A stretch of DNA of 51,900 bases, taken from the NCBI GenBank assembly GCA_036491755.1, contig DASXBJ010000039.1:1-51900 (forward strand). Reading direction: 5' to 3'. The notes below the pieces were generated by a model. The model was given only the letters and a program-made list of their open reading frames with translations, searched no databases and was not told the origin of the DNA. The first letter of the stretch is position 1. Each line of letters begins with the position of its first letter. The stretch comes from DASXBJ01 sp036491755. GTDB lineage: Bacteria > Chloroflexota > Dormibacteria > Dormibacterales > Dormibacteraceae. Both the position numbers and the translations under genes were made by a program. Positions 1 to 8,233 of this stretch are shown in pieces.

Positions 1-555
1 CCCGTCGATGACATGCATGCCATCGGGGAGCTGGCTGATGTGGAGGTGGCGGCGGCTGAAGTCCTCCTCGGCATCACGCCCGAAGCCGTCAGGGTCGGCG
101 GCATGGCGGGCATGGCGGCAGAGGTAGCGCAGACCTGAGACTGAGAAGTTGCGGGCGTACTCCAGCATCTCCTCCTGGTTGAAAAGGTCTTTCTTGTCTC
201 CCAGCTGCTCGCGCAGGTGGCAGAGCACGGAGACCGACTGGTATCCGACCTCACCCGAGCGCAAAGCAGCAGACACCTGGGGCAGCTCAGCGAGTTGCCC
301 ACCCACGCACAGACGATCAGCCGCCGAGCTCACCGACATCGAGCAGGTGCGCGAGATGAAGGCGGCGGCGCTGATGTTGCCGGCGACCAGGTGCTCACCG
401 GACTCCTGGGCCCTGCGCGCCTCGAGGGCGAACTCGCCTTCCAGGGAGTCGATCACAGAACGCAAGCCTTTGAGGTCGACGCGCTCGTCCCGAGACCGAA
501 ACTCGAGCACCGCGGACTCCAAGTTATCGAGCGCTGTAACCCCTACCCCTACCAT
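1..555 (-). CDS. DUF222 (13E12-repeat) protein, N-terminal part, probable HNH endonuclease
   Basis: The minus-strand frame is open from an ATG at 555 to the window edge, giving 185 residues of an unfinished protein. It begins MVGVGVTALDNLESAVLEF and continues with the helical DUF222 pattern: a region around FISRTCSMSVSSAADRL, then AALRSGEVGYQSVSVLCHLRE, and near the edge a stretch ending in LPDGMHVIDG. In this family the C-terminus usually carries an HNH nuclease, which would lie outside the window. An upstream in-frame ATG near 581 runs into a stop just before 555, so 555 is the only sensible start. The gene sits behind a consensus-like promoter containing a LexA box, as is known for 13E12 genes in mycobacteria. 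Family assignment is strong; nuclease activity is inference. Confidence 0.8.
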   Translation of the reverse strand, partial: MVGVGVTALDNLESAVLEFRSRDERVDLKGLRSVIDSLEGEFALEARRAQESGEHLVAGNISAAAFISRTCSMSVSSAADRLCVGGQLAELPQVSAALRSGEVGYQSVSVLCHLREQLGDKKDLFNQEEMLEYARNFSVSGLRYLCRHARHAADPDGFGRDAEEDFSRRHLHISQLPDGMHVIDG

Positions 556-561
556 GAGACA

Positions 562-590
562 ATGATACGAACAAAGGTTCGCATTGTCAA
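562..590 (-). promoter_or_regulatory. SOS promoter: TTGACA / LexA box / TATCAT for the DUF222 gene
   Basis: Read on the minus strand, TTGACA (590-585) and TATCAT (567-562) are separated by exactly 17 bp. The spacer contains the perfect palindrome CGAACAAAGGTTCG (568-581), which fits the Gram-positive/actinobacterial LexA box CGAAC-N4-GTTCG. The -10 ends six bases before the ATG at 555, so transcription would begin at or next to the start codon, giving a leaderless message. LexA bound here would block polymerase directly. Confidence 0.75.
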
Positions 591-600
591 GCCTTAACAG

Positions 601-651
601 ACTAAAAGTACGAAAACCAGCGTGCCAAAATGCCGGCGAGGCGGGACTTCC
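601..651. repeat. Imperfect direct repeat, copy A
   Basis: A block of about 50 bp containing TACGAAAACCAG, TGCCAAAATGCCGGC and AGGCGGGAC. It recurs 70 bp further on with a few substitutions and single-base gaps. It lies just outside the SOS promoter of the DUF222 gene, in non-coding sequence. No coding role seen. Confidence 0.55.
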
Positions 652-670
652 TCAGCCACCCAATCAGGAG

Positions 671-724
671 ACAAAGAGCACGAAAACTAGGGCTGCCAAA
701 ACGTCGGCTAGGCGGGAACTCCTT
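671..724. repeat. Imperfect direct repeat, copy B
   Basis: Second copy of the repeat starting at 601: CACGAAAACTAG, TGCCAAAACGTCGGC and AGGCGGGAAC align in the same order. The rest of the gap up to 840 is pyrimidine-rich and shows no gene. Confidence 0.55.
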
Positions 725-840
725 CCGAAGTTTCTCAAGCCCGCTCCTTACTCCTCAGCCTCCCCCGACACCCTCCTCACAGCCCGTCCCCGCGCGTCAC
801 TCCCTCAAGGTGACCTTCAGCCACCCTCCTTCAGGCACTG

Positions 841-1815
841 TCAGGCCCTGAAGGGCAGGGCGATGGGGCGCATCGGACTGCCGGTGCCGCCCCGGATCTT
901 CAGGCACGCCCCGATGAACGCGAACTCATAGACCTTCTCCCGCGCCAGGTCCTCGAGGTACGCCATCTCGAGCAGCGGGATGCCGGCCTCGGCGAGGAGA
1001 AAGGTGTGCACCGGCAGCCAGTTCTCCGGGTCGGCCGACGGCGTGTGCTCGACTCCGCCGTTGTCGGCCCCGACATACATGGCCCCCGCTCGGGCCAGAA
1101 ACTCGGCGCCCTCGCGGTTGATCCCCGGGGACTTGGGGACGAATCGCTGCTGATCGGGCCAGATCGTCATCCGGCCGGTGCGCACGAGCACCACATCGCC
1201 CGGCCGCAGCTCCGTCTTCTGCTTCTTCAACGCATCCAGCAGCTCCTTCTCGCCGATCGCGTGGCTGTCGGGCAGCATGTCGACCCCCAGCATGCCCGCG
1301 ACGTCGATCATCACTCCCCGCGCGATGATCGGCGGCTGCTTGTCCGCTCCCGCACGATGCCAGTGCCGGCTCCCCAGGTGCTCCTTGGTGTTGAACCCGT
1401 TGAAGATCTCCCCGTGGTATCCGAAGTGCGTGAACGTGTCAACGTGCGTTCCGCAGTGCGTGTACATCGCGATGCAGTCGCCTGAGTAGCTGACCAGGTC
1501 GTTCTGGTCCCGCGACACGTTCAACGGGTTGTCGAGGACATTGCCCGCGGGCGTGTGCGACATCCAGATCTGGAAGCCGGGGTCGCCGACGTCCGTCCAG
1601 ACTGGCATGCCCATGAAGTAATCGACCGCCAGGTCGAACGGCCGGCCCGGATCCGCCTCCTGCAGCGCCGCGCGTCGAGAGGCCGGATCCATCAGGTTCA
1701 ACATGCCGATTTCGTCGGCGGGGCCGAACGGGCTCTTCGAAACGTGGTTGAGCTTCGAGTGGTAAGCGACGATGTTCTTACGCTGCTCCTCGGTGATCAC
1801 GACTGGTCCGCACAT
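841..1815 (-). CDS. Cyclase family metal-dependent hydrolase (kynurenine formamidase-like)
   Basis: A 324-residue protein of the cyclase superfamily (PF04199), whose members hydrolyse amide or lactone bonds with a divalent metal. The hallmark HxGTHxD motif is present as HCGTHVD at residues 120-126, followed by TFTHFGYHGEIFNG, which supplies further likely ligands. GDVVLVRTGRM near residue 205 is another family block. The length fits the larger bacterial cyclase subgroup rather than the ~210-residue KynB enzymes, so the true substrate is open. The ATG at 1815 has a good ribosome site, GGAGGC at 1829-1824, eight bases upstream. It is transcribed divergently from the amidase at 1869; together with the isochorismatase at 5848 the locus holds three separate C-N or ester hydrolases. 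Confidence 0.82.
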   Translation of the reverse strand: MCGPVVITEEQRKNIVAYHSKLNHVSKSPFGPADEIGMLNLMDPASRRAALQEADPGRPFDLAVDYFMGMPVWTDVGDPGFQIWMSHTPAGNVLDNPLNVSRDQNDLVSYSGDCIAMYTHCGTHVDTFTHFGYHGEIFNGFNTKEHLGSRHWHRAGADKQPPIIARGVMIDVAGMLGVDMLPDSHAIGEKELLDALKKQKTELRPGDVVLVRTGRMTIWPDQQRFVPKSPGINREGAEFLARAGAMYVGADNGGVEHTPSADPENWLPVHTFLLAEAGIPLLEMAYLEDLAREKVYEFAFIGACLKIRGGTGSPMRPIALPFRA

Positions 1816-1855
1816 GCCTAATCGCCTCCAGTAATTTGCGTGGCCGACGTGTTTC

Positions 1856-1861
1856 TATAAT
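1856..1861 (+). promoter_or_regulatory. TATAAT -10 element of the amidase gene
   Basis: A perfect TATAAT lies seven bases before the ATG at 1869, in the 53-bp gap between two divergent genes. The position predicts a transcript starting at the start codon. The -35 region is not consensus (AATTTG at 17 bp), so an activator may be needed. Confidence 0.5.
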
Positions 1862-1868
1862 TCCGCCG

Positions 1869-3050
1869 ATGCGAATCGCCGATGCTCGCGCTCGCGCCGA
1901 AGCCGTCAAGGACCTCAACATCTTCATCTCCATGACGGACGAGGATGGCGACGGCGAGGTGGTCGCGGTCAAGGACCTCGTTGACGTTCGGGGCACGCCG
2001 ACCACCGCGGGCGGCAAGATCCTGCCCACGGCGCCGGCCCTCCGCGACGCGCCCCTGGTGAGCAACATTCGCGACCACGGCTGCGTCGTCATCGGCAAGA
2101 CCAACCTGCACGAATGGGCCTTCGGGTCGACCAACATAAATCTGCATTACGGCTCCGCGCGCAACCCGCGAGACACCGCACGGGTGGCCGGCGGTTCGTC
2201 CGGCGGCTCGGCCGCCGCGGTGGCTGCCGGAGTGTGCGACTGGGCGGTCGGCAGCGACACCGGCGGCTCGGTCCGAATTCCCGCCGGCCTCTGCGGGATC
2301 GTGGGATTCAAGCCGACCTTCGGGACCATCGACACCACTGGAGTCGTGCCGCTCAGCTTCTCGCTCGACACGGTCGGCTCCCTCGCCCCGGACGTCCAGA
2401 CCGCGACGAGGGCGGTCGCCTGGATGGCGCGCGTCGAGGGCTGGACGCCAGTACGCGCCATGCGTCGAGAACGGCTCCGCCTGGCCGTGCCGGCCGGTTG
2501 GATCTCCGGCCTCGACGCGGCAACCGAGGCCGCGTGGAAACGTATCGCGAATGGCATTCCCGAGGTCGAGCTCCCCGACCTCGATCGGATGCAGAAGGCC
2601 TGCCTCGACATCATGCAGTCGGAGGCGCTCGCGTTTCACCGCCGCTGGATGGCCGAGCAGCCCGGCCTGTACGGGCCCGATATCCTGGCTCGTCTCCAGG
2701 GCGGCTTTTCCATCACGGGCGCCGACTACGTGGACGCCCTGGCGGAGCAGAGGCGTCTGCGGGTCGAGGTCGAGCGGGCCATGCGCGGCATCGACGCCCT
2801 GCTGCTGCCCACCACCGCCGCGGTCGCCCCCCTGATCGCGCCCAAGGTCGACACGAGCCCGCTCGTGCGGTTCACGCGCCCGTTCAACCTCACGGGGCAG
2901 CCGGTTTTCAGCCTGCCGGCGCGGGTCTCCGGTCTGCCGGTCGGCATCCAGGTGGTCGGTCACTCTGGCCGCGACGCCGAGCTTGCGGCAGTGGCGCAGG
3001 GCCTCGAAGAAGCCTGGCAGACCACTGAGGCCCACATCACGGTCGCCTGA
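1869..3050 (+). CDS. Amidase signature family hydrolase
   Basis: An amidase of 393 residues with the complete Ser-cisSer-Lys triad: Lys35 in VAVKDLVDVRG, cis-Ser110 in AGGSSGGSAAAVA and nucleophile Ser134 in GSDTGGSVRIPAG. The fold hydrolyses carboxylic amides to acid and ammonia in the cytosol. It is shorter than the usual 450-500 residues, chiefly because it starts close to the catalytic lysine, as compact amidases of this type do. I chose ATG 1869 over a TTG at 1836 because a perfect TATAAT seven bases upstream predicts a leaderless mRNA beginning there and residues before it show no family similarity. It converges on the aminotransferase (15-bp gap). Substrate unknown; the neighbours suggest an amide intermediate in a catabolic route. 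Confidence 0.85.
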   Translation: MRIADARARAEAVKDLNIFISMTDEDGDGEVVAVKDLVDVRGTPTTAGGKILPTAPALRDAPLVSNIRDHGCVVIGKTNLHEWAFGSTNINLHYGSARNPRDTARVAGGSSGGSAAAVAAGVCDWAVGSDTGGSVRIPAGLCGIVGFKPTFGTIDTTGVVPLSFSLDTVGSLAPDVQTATRAVAWMARVEGWTPVRAMRRERLRLAVPAGWISGLDAATEAAWKRIANGIPEVELPDLDRMQKACLDIMQSEALAFHRRWMAEQPGLYGPDILARLQGGFSITGADYVDALAEQRRLRVEVERAMRGIDALLLPTTAAVAPLIAPKVDTSPLVRFTRPFNLTGQPVFSLPARVSGLPVGIQVVGHSGRDAELAAVAQGLEEAWQTTEAHITVA

Positions 3051-3065
3051 TCGTCCCCCGGCCAC

Positions 3066-4256
3066 CTAGGCCAGCGAGCGAACGTATCTCTCGATGCGGT
3101 CCATCCCCTCGGTGATCCGCTCGAGCGAGGAGGCGTAGGAGAGGCGGACGTTCTCGTCGGCGCCGAATGGCAGCCCCGGCACAACCGCCACCTTGCCCAC
3201 CTCCAGCAGGTGCGCCGCGAAATCGATCGAGCCCGTGACGCCGGCCTTCGCGTACAGCTGCGAGACGCGCGGGAACATATAGAAAGCGCCTTCCGGGATG
3301 AATTCGAGCTCCACGCCGGGCAGCCTGGACAGCCGTTCCGCCATGTAGCGCCGGCGCTTGTCGAACTGGACGCGCATGTCCTCCAGGGGAGCCTGGTCGC
3401 TGACGAGCGCGGCCAGGGCGGCGCGCTGGCTGATGGACGATGCGCCGGAGGTGACCTGGCTCTGGAGGCTGGTCATGGCCTCGGCGATCTCGCGAGGCGC
3501 GGCGGCGTAACCCATCCGCCAGCCGGTCATCGCGTAGGCCTTGGAGAAGCCGTTGATCGTGATGGTCCGGGCCAGGATCTCGGGTCCCAAGGAGCCGATG
3601 CTCACGAACTCCGCCCCATAGACGAGCTTCTCGTAGATCTCGTCGCTGATCACGCGGATGTCGTGCTCGACCGCGACGGCTGCGAGCGCGCGCAGCTCCT
3701 CATCTGAGTAGACCACGCCCGTCGGATTGCTCGGGCTGTTGAGCATGATCGCCTTGGTTCTGGGCGTGATGGCCGCCCGGAGCGCGGCGGCGGTCAGCCG
3801 GTACCCGTCGGGGCGTGTGTCCACGAAAACGGGGACCCCTTCCGCCAGGGCCACCATCTCCGGGTAGCTGACCCATGACGGCGTCGGGATGATGACCTCG
3901 TCTCCGGGGTCGAGAAGCACCATGAACGCGTTGTAGATCGACTGCTTGGCCCCGGTTGACACCACGATCTGGGCAGCCTCGTACTCGAGCCCATTGTCGT
4001 TGCGGAGCTTGGTCGAGATCGCCGCCCGCAGCTCGGGAATGCCGGCGACCGCCGTGTAGTGCGTGAACCCGCCCTCGATCGCGGCCAGCCCGCCCTTGCG
4101 GGCTTCGAGCGGGGTGTCGAAGTCAGGCTCACCAGACGTCAGGTTGCAGATGTCGACGCCCTTGGCGATCAGCGCCTTGGCGCGCGCGTCCATCGCGATC
4201 GTCGCCGACGGCTTCAGGGTCTGGGCGCGGCGGCTCAGCACGCTGTGCGCGGCCAT
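3066..4256 (-). CDS. PLP-dependent aminotransferase, class I/II (aspartate aminotransferase-like)
   Basis: A 396-residue fold-type I aminotransferase. Key residues are visible: Asn177 in SPSNPTG, Asp205 in ISDEIYE, the Schiff-base Lys239 in NGFSKAYAMTGWRMGY, and an Arg near the C-terminus in NVRLSYASS for substrate carboxylate. It transfers an amino group between an amino acid and a 2-oxo acid. The sequence is typical of the AspC/PatA-like I-gamma subgroup, which covers aspartate, aromatic and other donors, so the exact substrate is not assigned. Its ATG overlaps the stop of the SDR gene upstream (4256), showing translational coupling inside the minus-strand operon that starts with the permease at 8036. 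Confidence 0.88.
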   Translation of the reverse strand: MAAHSVLSRRAQTLKPSATIAMDARAKALIAKGVDICNLTSGEPDFDTPLEARKGGLAAIEGGFTHYTAVAGIPELRAAISTKLRNDNGLEYEAAQIVVSTGAKQSIYNAFMVLLDPGDEVIIPTPSWVSYPEMVALAEGVPVFVDTRPDGYRLTAAALRAAITPRTKAIMLNSPSNPTGVVYSDEELRALAAVAVEHDIRVISDEIYEKLVYGAEFVSIGSLGPEILARTITINGFSKAYAMTGWRMGYAAAPREIAEAMTSLQSQVTSGASSISQRAALAALVSDQAPLEDMRVQFDKRRRYMAERLSRLPGVELEFIPEGAFYMFPRVSQLYAKAGVTGSIDFAAHLLEVGKVAVVPGLPFGADENVRLSYASSLERITEGMDRIERYVRSLA

Positions 4257-5032
4257 CAGTCGTTGATCACGAGCGAGCGCCCGCCGTCGATCGTGATCAG
4301 CTGTCCGTTGATGAAGCCGGCGCGCTCGCTGGCGAGGAAGAGGTACAGCGCCGCGACGTCCTCGGGCTTGCCGACGCGCCCCACGGGGTTGGCGCGGCCG
4401 GCCGCCGCGACGCCTGCAACCCCGATCGAGTTAACAGGGTCGAGTGACTGCGGGCTCTCGATCACGCCTGGCGCGACCGCGTTGACAGTGATTCCACTCC
4501 TGCCGACCTCGATCCCGAGCGTGGAGACCATGCCGGCGATGCCTGCCTTGGATGCCGTGTAGTGGACATGCTCCGTCCACGATTGGCGCGTGCCGGCCAC
4601 CGACGACGTCGCCAGGAGGCGTCCATAGCCGGCTTTCATCATGTGGGGGAGGGCGGCCCGAAAGCAGCGCCACGCCCCGGTCAGGTTCAGGTCGACAACC
4701 CGGTTCCACGCCTCATCCGTGAGGTCGAGGGCCGGCACGGTGCGAGCGATGCCCGCGTTGGCGACCACGATGTCGATCCTCCCGAAGGTGGACATGGCAG
4801 AGTGGGCGAAGGCGTTCACCGACTCGGTCGAGGTGACGTCCAGCTCGCACACGAGCGCCTTCCTGCCGGTCGCGGTCACCGCGTCGCGGACGGGATTGAC
4901 GTCATGCGCGTCGCCCGGGAACCAACCCAGGACGACATCGGCGCCGGCGTCCGCAAAGGCCTTCGCGGTGGCGGCTCCGATCCCGGACGCCGCACCGCTG
5001 ATCAACGCTGTCCTTCCGCTCAGGTCACACAT
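4256..5032 (-). CDS. SDR family oxidoreductase
   Basis: A classical short-chain dehydrogenase/reductase of 258 residues. The nucleotide-binding TGxxxGxG variant is SGAASGIG at residues 12-19, NAG lies at 92-94, and the catalytic Ser144-Tyr158-Lys162 set is in ATSSVAG and YTASK. It should interconvert a hydroxyl and a keto group with NAD(P). It overlaps the aminotransferase start by one base and follows the next SDR after only four bases, so the two dehydrogenases and the aminotransferase are co-translated. It is clearly less like the other two SDRs of the window and lacks their shared C-terminal sequence. Confidence 0.88.
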   Translation of the reverse strand: MCDLSGRTALISGAASGIGAATAKAFADAGADVVLGWFPGDAHDVNPVRDAVTATGRKALVCELDVTSTESVNAFAHSAMSTFGRIDIVVANAGIARTVPALDLTDEAWNRVVDLNLTGAWRCFRAALPHMMKAGYGRLLATSSVAGTRQSWTEHVHYTASKAGIAGMVSTLGIEVGRSGITVNAVAPGVIESPQSLDPVNSIGVAGVAAAGRANPVGRVGKPEDVAALYLFLASERAGFINGQLITIDGGRSLVIND

Positions 5033-5036
5033 GCGA

Positions 5037-5786
5037 TCAGAGCATCACATCGCCCCCGTTGGGGCCAAGCGTCTGTCCGACGTAATAGGACGACTCATCG
5101 GATGCGAGGAACACAGCTGTCGGCGCGACCTCATGGGCCTGCCCGAACCGCCCGATGGGGAGCTCGGCCAGCTTGGCGCTCTTCCACTCATCGGTTTCGT
5201 CTTTCATCATGTCGGTGAGGATCGGGCCGGGCGCGATCGAGTTCACGCGCACCCCCTTGTTCGACACCTCGCGTGCCAGCGCCTTGGTGAAGGCGAGCAC
5301 GCCGCCCTTGCTGGCGCTGTAATGGACCATCTCCCGGCCGCCGATCTGGCCCAGCTGAGAGCCGATGTTGATGATGCTGCCACTCCCTCGCGCGAGCATG
5401 TGCGGGATCACATACCTGGTGCAGAGGAACACGCCACGGAGATTGACGTTCATGACCCGGTCCCACTGCGCGGATGTCATCTCGTGGAGCAGCACCTGGG
5501 AGAAGATCCCGGCGTCGTTGACCAGGACATCCACTCCGCCGAGCTCGTCGATGGCCCTGGTGGCCATGGCCTGCACCTGATCCTCGCTCGTCACGTCAGT
5601 CTGGATGTAGATCGCGCGGCGGCCGCCCTTGGTCAGCGCGCTGACCAGCTCTGACGCCTTCTCGGGCGGCCCCAGATCCGCCACGGCGACATCGGCGCCT
5701 TCCGCCACAAAAGCCTCGGCGATCGCCCTGCCGATGCCCCGGGCACCACCTGTGATGATCGCCTTCTTGCCCTCGAGACGTCCCAT
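5037..5786 (-). CDS. SDR family oxidoreductase with GQTLGPNGGDVML tail
   Basis: A 249-residue classical SDR with TGGARGIG at residues 12-19 and the Ser143-Tyr156-Lys160 triad (IGSQLGQ, YSASK). The usual NNAG is NDAG at 90-93, a small departure next to the cofactor. The C-terminus GQTLGPNGGDVML is almost the same as that of the SDR at 8700 (GQTLGPNSGDVML), so the two are likely paralogues acting on related substrates. It is the gene between the cysteine hydrolase and the second SDR in the minus-strand operon. Substrate unknown. Confidence 0.88.
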   Translation of the reverse strand: MGRLEGKKAIITGGARGIGRAIAEAFVAEGADVAVADLGPPEKASELVSALTKGGRRAIYIQTDVTSEDQVQAMATRAIDELGGVDVLVNDAGIFSQVLLHEMTSAQWDRVMNVNLRGVFLCTRYVIPHMLARGSGSIINIGSQLGQIGGREMVHYSASKGGVLAFTKALAREVSNKGVRVNSIAPGPILTDMMKDETDEWKSAKLAELPIGRFGQAHEVAPTAVFLASDESSYYVGQTLGPNGGDVML

Positions 5787-5847
5787 TTCGTACGCGTCCT
5801 TTGCTCAACGAGCCAATGGCCGGCCTGGACCTGTGTCGCCCGGCGAG

Positions 5848-6543
5848 TTAAACGGCTTTGCGTGCGCCCTTGTCGGAGGCGGACCACTGCTCGAGGATGT
5901 CGTCCGAGTTCATCACGTCGAAGCGGTGGCGCATCAATAGAAGCGATGCGTCGTGCTGTTTCGGATCGTCGCTGGCCACGCAGTCCTCCGGGATGGTGAC
6001 GTAGTAGTCGTTGAACAGACCGTCACGCGCGGTCGACTCCACGCACCCCTCGGTCGTGGCGCCCGTCACGACCAGGCACTTGATCCCGTTGCTGCGGAGC
6101 AGCATGTCGAGATTGGTGCCCCAGAAGCCGCTGGAACGGTATTTGCGCACGAACAGGTCACCGGGCTTGGTCGCCAGCTCGGGGATGATCTGCTGGCCCT
6201 CGCTGCCGTCCATCGTGTAGCGGAGCGGCTTCAGCGGCCCCCTCGTCGCGAGGTGGAGGCGCATCGTGAAACGCAGCTGTGCCGGCGACTCGATCATCGA
6301 GTGCGGCAAGCGAGTCATCTGGATGAAGATGACCATCGCCCCGGCCGCCCGGGCTCCATCGAGGAGCCGGGCGAGCCTTGGAATCATGTTCGGATACATC
6401 GAGATGTCGATGCCCTGCTCGTCAAATGCGTAGCCGGCGCTGCAGAAATCCCTCTGCATGTCGACGACGACCAGGGCCGTGTAGCTGGGATCGACCAGCT
6501 CGGCCACCGTCGTGAAGACTTTTTTGCCTTCGACCTCGACCAC
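5848..6543 (-). CDS. Isochorismatase-family cysteine hydrolase (N-carbamoylsarcosine amidase-like)
   Basis: A cytosolic hydrolase of 231 residues with the family triad: Asp28 in VVVDMQRDF, Lys134 in FVRKYRSSGF and the nucleophile Cys167 in TEGCVESTARDG, preceded by the VTGATT segment that carries the typical cis-peptide. Family members hydrolyse N-carbamoyl compounds, nicotinamide, ureidoacrylate, maleamate or isochorismate. I take the GTG at 6543 as the start: upstream frame 6544-6951 reads antisense-like Arg/His-rich sequence lying inside the permease gene, and real similarity begins at VVEVEGKK. The permease ends at 6549, five bases upstream, consistent with one operon. The exact substrate cannot be named; a carbamoyl or amide nitrogen compound imported by the permease is a reasonable guess. 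Confidence 0.85.
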   Translation of the reverse strand: MVEVEGKKVFTTVAELVDPSYTALVVVDMQRDFCSAGYAFDEQGIDISMYPNMIPRLARLLDGARAAGAMVIFIQMTRLPHSMIESPAQLRFTMRLHLATRGPLKPLRYTMDGSEGQQIIPELATKPGDLFVRKYRSSGFWGTNLDMLLRSNGIKCLVVTGATTEGCVESTARDGLFNDYYVTIPEDCVASDDPKQHDASLLLMRHRFDVMNSDDILEQWSASDKGARKAV

Positions 6544-6548
6544 TGGCG

Positions 6549-8036
6549 CTAAACCTGCGCGTGCGCCGAGCGGTCGTCGAGGATTCCACCCTCTTCCGCC
6601 TTCGTGATCGGTTCGTCCGCGAGCACCGAGCCGAACACTGCGAGCTTTTGAGGCGCGGAGCTGCGCAGGTAGAAGTAGGCCACGATGCCGAGGATCACGT
6701 AGATGCCGACGATGTAGGGAAGCAGGTTGAAGGGATAGGACTGGCCCGGCGCGATGGTGACCCACAACGGGTAGATGAAGCCGAGCGTTCCAATTATCGG
6801 CGCGATCACGTGCATGACGATGTTTCTGTCGGCTCGCTTCCAGAAGAAGACGACAAGCGAGATGTTGCACAGCATGTAGACGAGCACGACGCCGATCGTG
6901 CCGATCGAGCCGGTGAATCCGTACAGGCCGCTCGGGCCTGGGCCAAGCCACGTGCCGATGGCCAGGCCGACCACGATCGTGAAAACCGTCAGCGCGTAAA
7001 TCGCCACGTGTGGAGAGTGGTACCTGGGGTGAACGCGCCCGAGCTGGCTCGGCAGGGCGCCCTCACGTCCCATCGAGAACAGGACCCGGATCGTGGTGTT
7101 CTGAAGCGCAAGGAAAGCCGAGAACAGGCCGGCGATGGCGCAGAGATCGACGAGCTGCGTCATCCACGGTGCGTATTTGTTGGCGAGCGTGACGAAAGGT
7201 GTGCCATCCGCGACGAAGGCGGTCTGGCCGGCCGCGGAGTTCAGGTGGTAACCGGCGGTCAATCCGTACATCACGTACACGTAGAAGACGCCGACCAGGA
7301 TGACCGAGCCGGCGACGGCAAGGGGGACAAAGCGTCGCGGGTTCTTCGATTCCTCACCAAGCACCGAAGCGGCTTCGAAGCCGATGAAGGAGAGGATGCC
7401 GAAGACGACGCCAAGGCCGAGGCCCTTGATCCCCTGCGGCGCCGACGATGGGTTGAATGCGTTCAGCGTGTTGCCGTCGCCCGCTTTAGCGATTGCGATC
7501 GTGGCGAGGATGAGAAACACGATCACCTCGATCGCCAGAAGCGTCAGGTCGACGCGGACCGAGGTCTTGATGCTGCGGATCGCCAGGAAGGAGACGGCGC
7601 CCAGGAAGATGAAGGCGAAGATCCACCAGGGCAGGTCGGCCCCGAACGTGCTCTTGATGTACTGCTGCGCAAAGAAGGCGTCGGCCCCGAAGAGGCCTGG
7701 CCCGAGCACCGAATAGGCGCCGAAGAACATCCAGCCGGTGAAGAAGCCGGCGCCGCCACCGAGGCTGCGGGACACATACGTGTAGAACGACCCGGCCGAA
7801 GGCAGGACGCGCGCGAACTGTGCCACCGAGTTGCCGACGAAGAGGCAGACGATCAACGAGAGCAGGAAGGCGAGGGGCAGAGCTCCGCCTGTGGACGGCC
7901 CGGCCGCCGGCGCGTTGAGTACAACGGCCAGCACGGGACCCATGACGGCGGCCGACAGGGCGATGCAGTTGGGCAGGCTGAGGATGTCCTTTTCGAGTCG
8001 ATGTTGCCCCGAGGTCCCCGTAGTAGTCGATGCCAT
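6549..8036 (-). CDS. APC superfamily amino acid/amine permease
   Basis: A 495-residue membrane protein with about twelve hydrophobic helices and the APC family pattern: a first helix after LPNCIALSAAVMGPV, then GGALPLAFLLSLIVCLFVG, SLGGGAGFFTGW, and GFEAASVLGEESKNPRRFVP, a signature of amino-acid/polyamine transporters in the middle of the protein. It should import an amino acid, amine or related nitrogen compound by secondary transport. It is first in the minus-strand operon permease - cysteine hydrolase - SDR - SDR - aminotransferase, so it probably brings in the substrate these enzymes degrade. A strong purine-rich ribosome site (GGGAGGGGAG) precedes the ATG. Confidence 0.9.
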   Translation of the reverse strand: MASTTTGTSGQHRLEKDILSLPNCIALSAAVMGPVLAVVLNAPAAGPSTGGALPLAFLLSLIVCLFVGNSVAQFARVLPSAGSFYTYVSRSLGGGAGFFTGWMFFGAYSVLGPGLFGADAFFAQQYIKSTFGADLPWWIFAFIFLGAVSFLAIRSIKTSVRVDLTLLAIEVIVFLILATIAIAKAGDGNTLNAFNPSSAPQGIKGLGLGVVFGILSFIGFEAASVLGEESKNPRRFVPLAVAGSVILVGVFYVYVMYGLTAGYHLNSAAGQTAFVADGTPFVTLANKYAPWMTQLVDLCAIAGLFSAFLALQNTTIRVLFSMGREGALPSQLGRVHPRYHSPHVAIYALTVFTIVVGLAIGTWLGPGPSGLYGFTGSIGTIGVVLVYMLCNISLVVFFWKRADRNIVMHVIAPIIGTLGFIYPLWVTIAPGQSYPFNLLPYIVGIYVILGIVAYFYLRSSAPQKLAVFGSVLADEPITKAEEGGILDDRSAHAQV

Positions 8037-8105
8037 TGCTCCCCTCCCTCAGTTGGTAGACGTCACAAACCCGGCCAGTATATTTGCTCTCTCTTGGACC
8101 CACAA

Positions 8106-8159
8106 GGAAAATATTTTTTGGAGCGACATGTATTCCACACGCCGAGTCATATATTTCCC
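8106..8159. promoter_or_regulatory. Spaced inverted repeat in the permease / NTF2 divergent promoter region
   Basis: GGAAAATAT (8106-8114) and ATATTTCCC (8151-8159) match as inverted repeats at eight of nine positions across a 36-bp spacer. This is the most AT-rich part of the 200-bp gap and so probably the promoter area of the permease operon. It may be a two-site operator; there is no direct evidence for a partner regulator. Confidence 0.3.
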
Positions 8160-8233
8160 GAAAAGGCACTAGACTCCGCGGCAGTGTCAAGGTTGCCGCG
8201 CACCATTCCATTGAGCTGGCGGAGAAGCTGGCC

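Noticed and set aside
601..724. CRISPR-like array
   Set aside because: Only two imperfect copies with a 20-bp interval and no cas genes; the repeats diverge throughout.
1818..3065. Minus-strand open frame of 415 codons opposite the amidase
   Set aside because: The amidase has all catalytic residues; the opposite frame is low-complexity Arg/Gly/Asp sequence caused by high GC at third positions.
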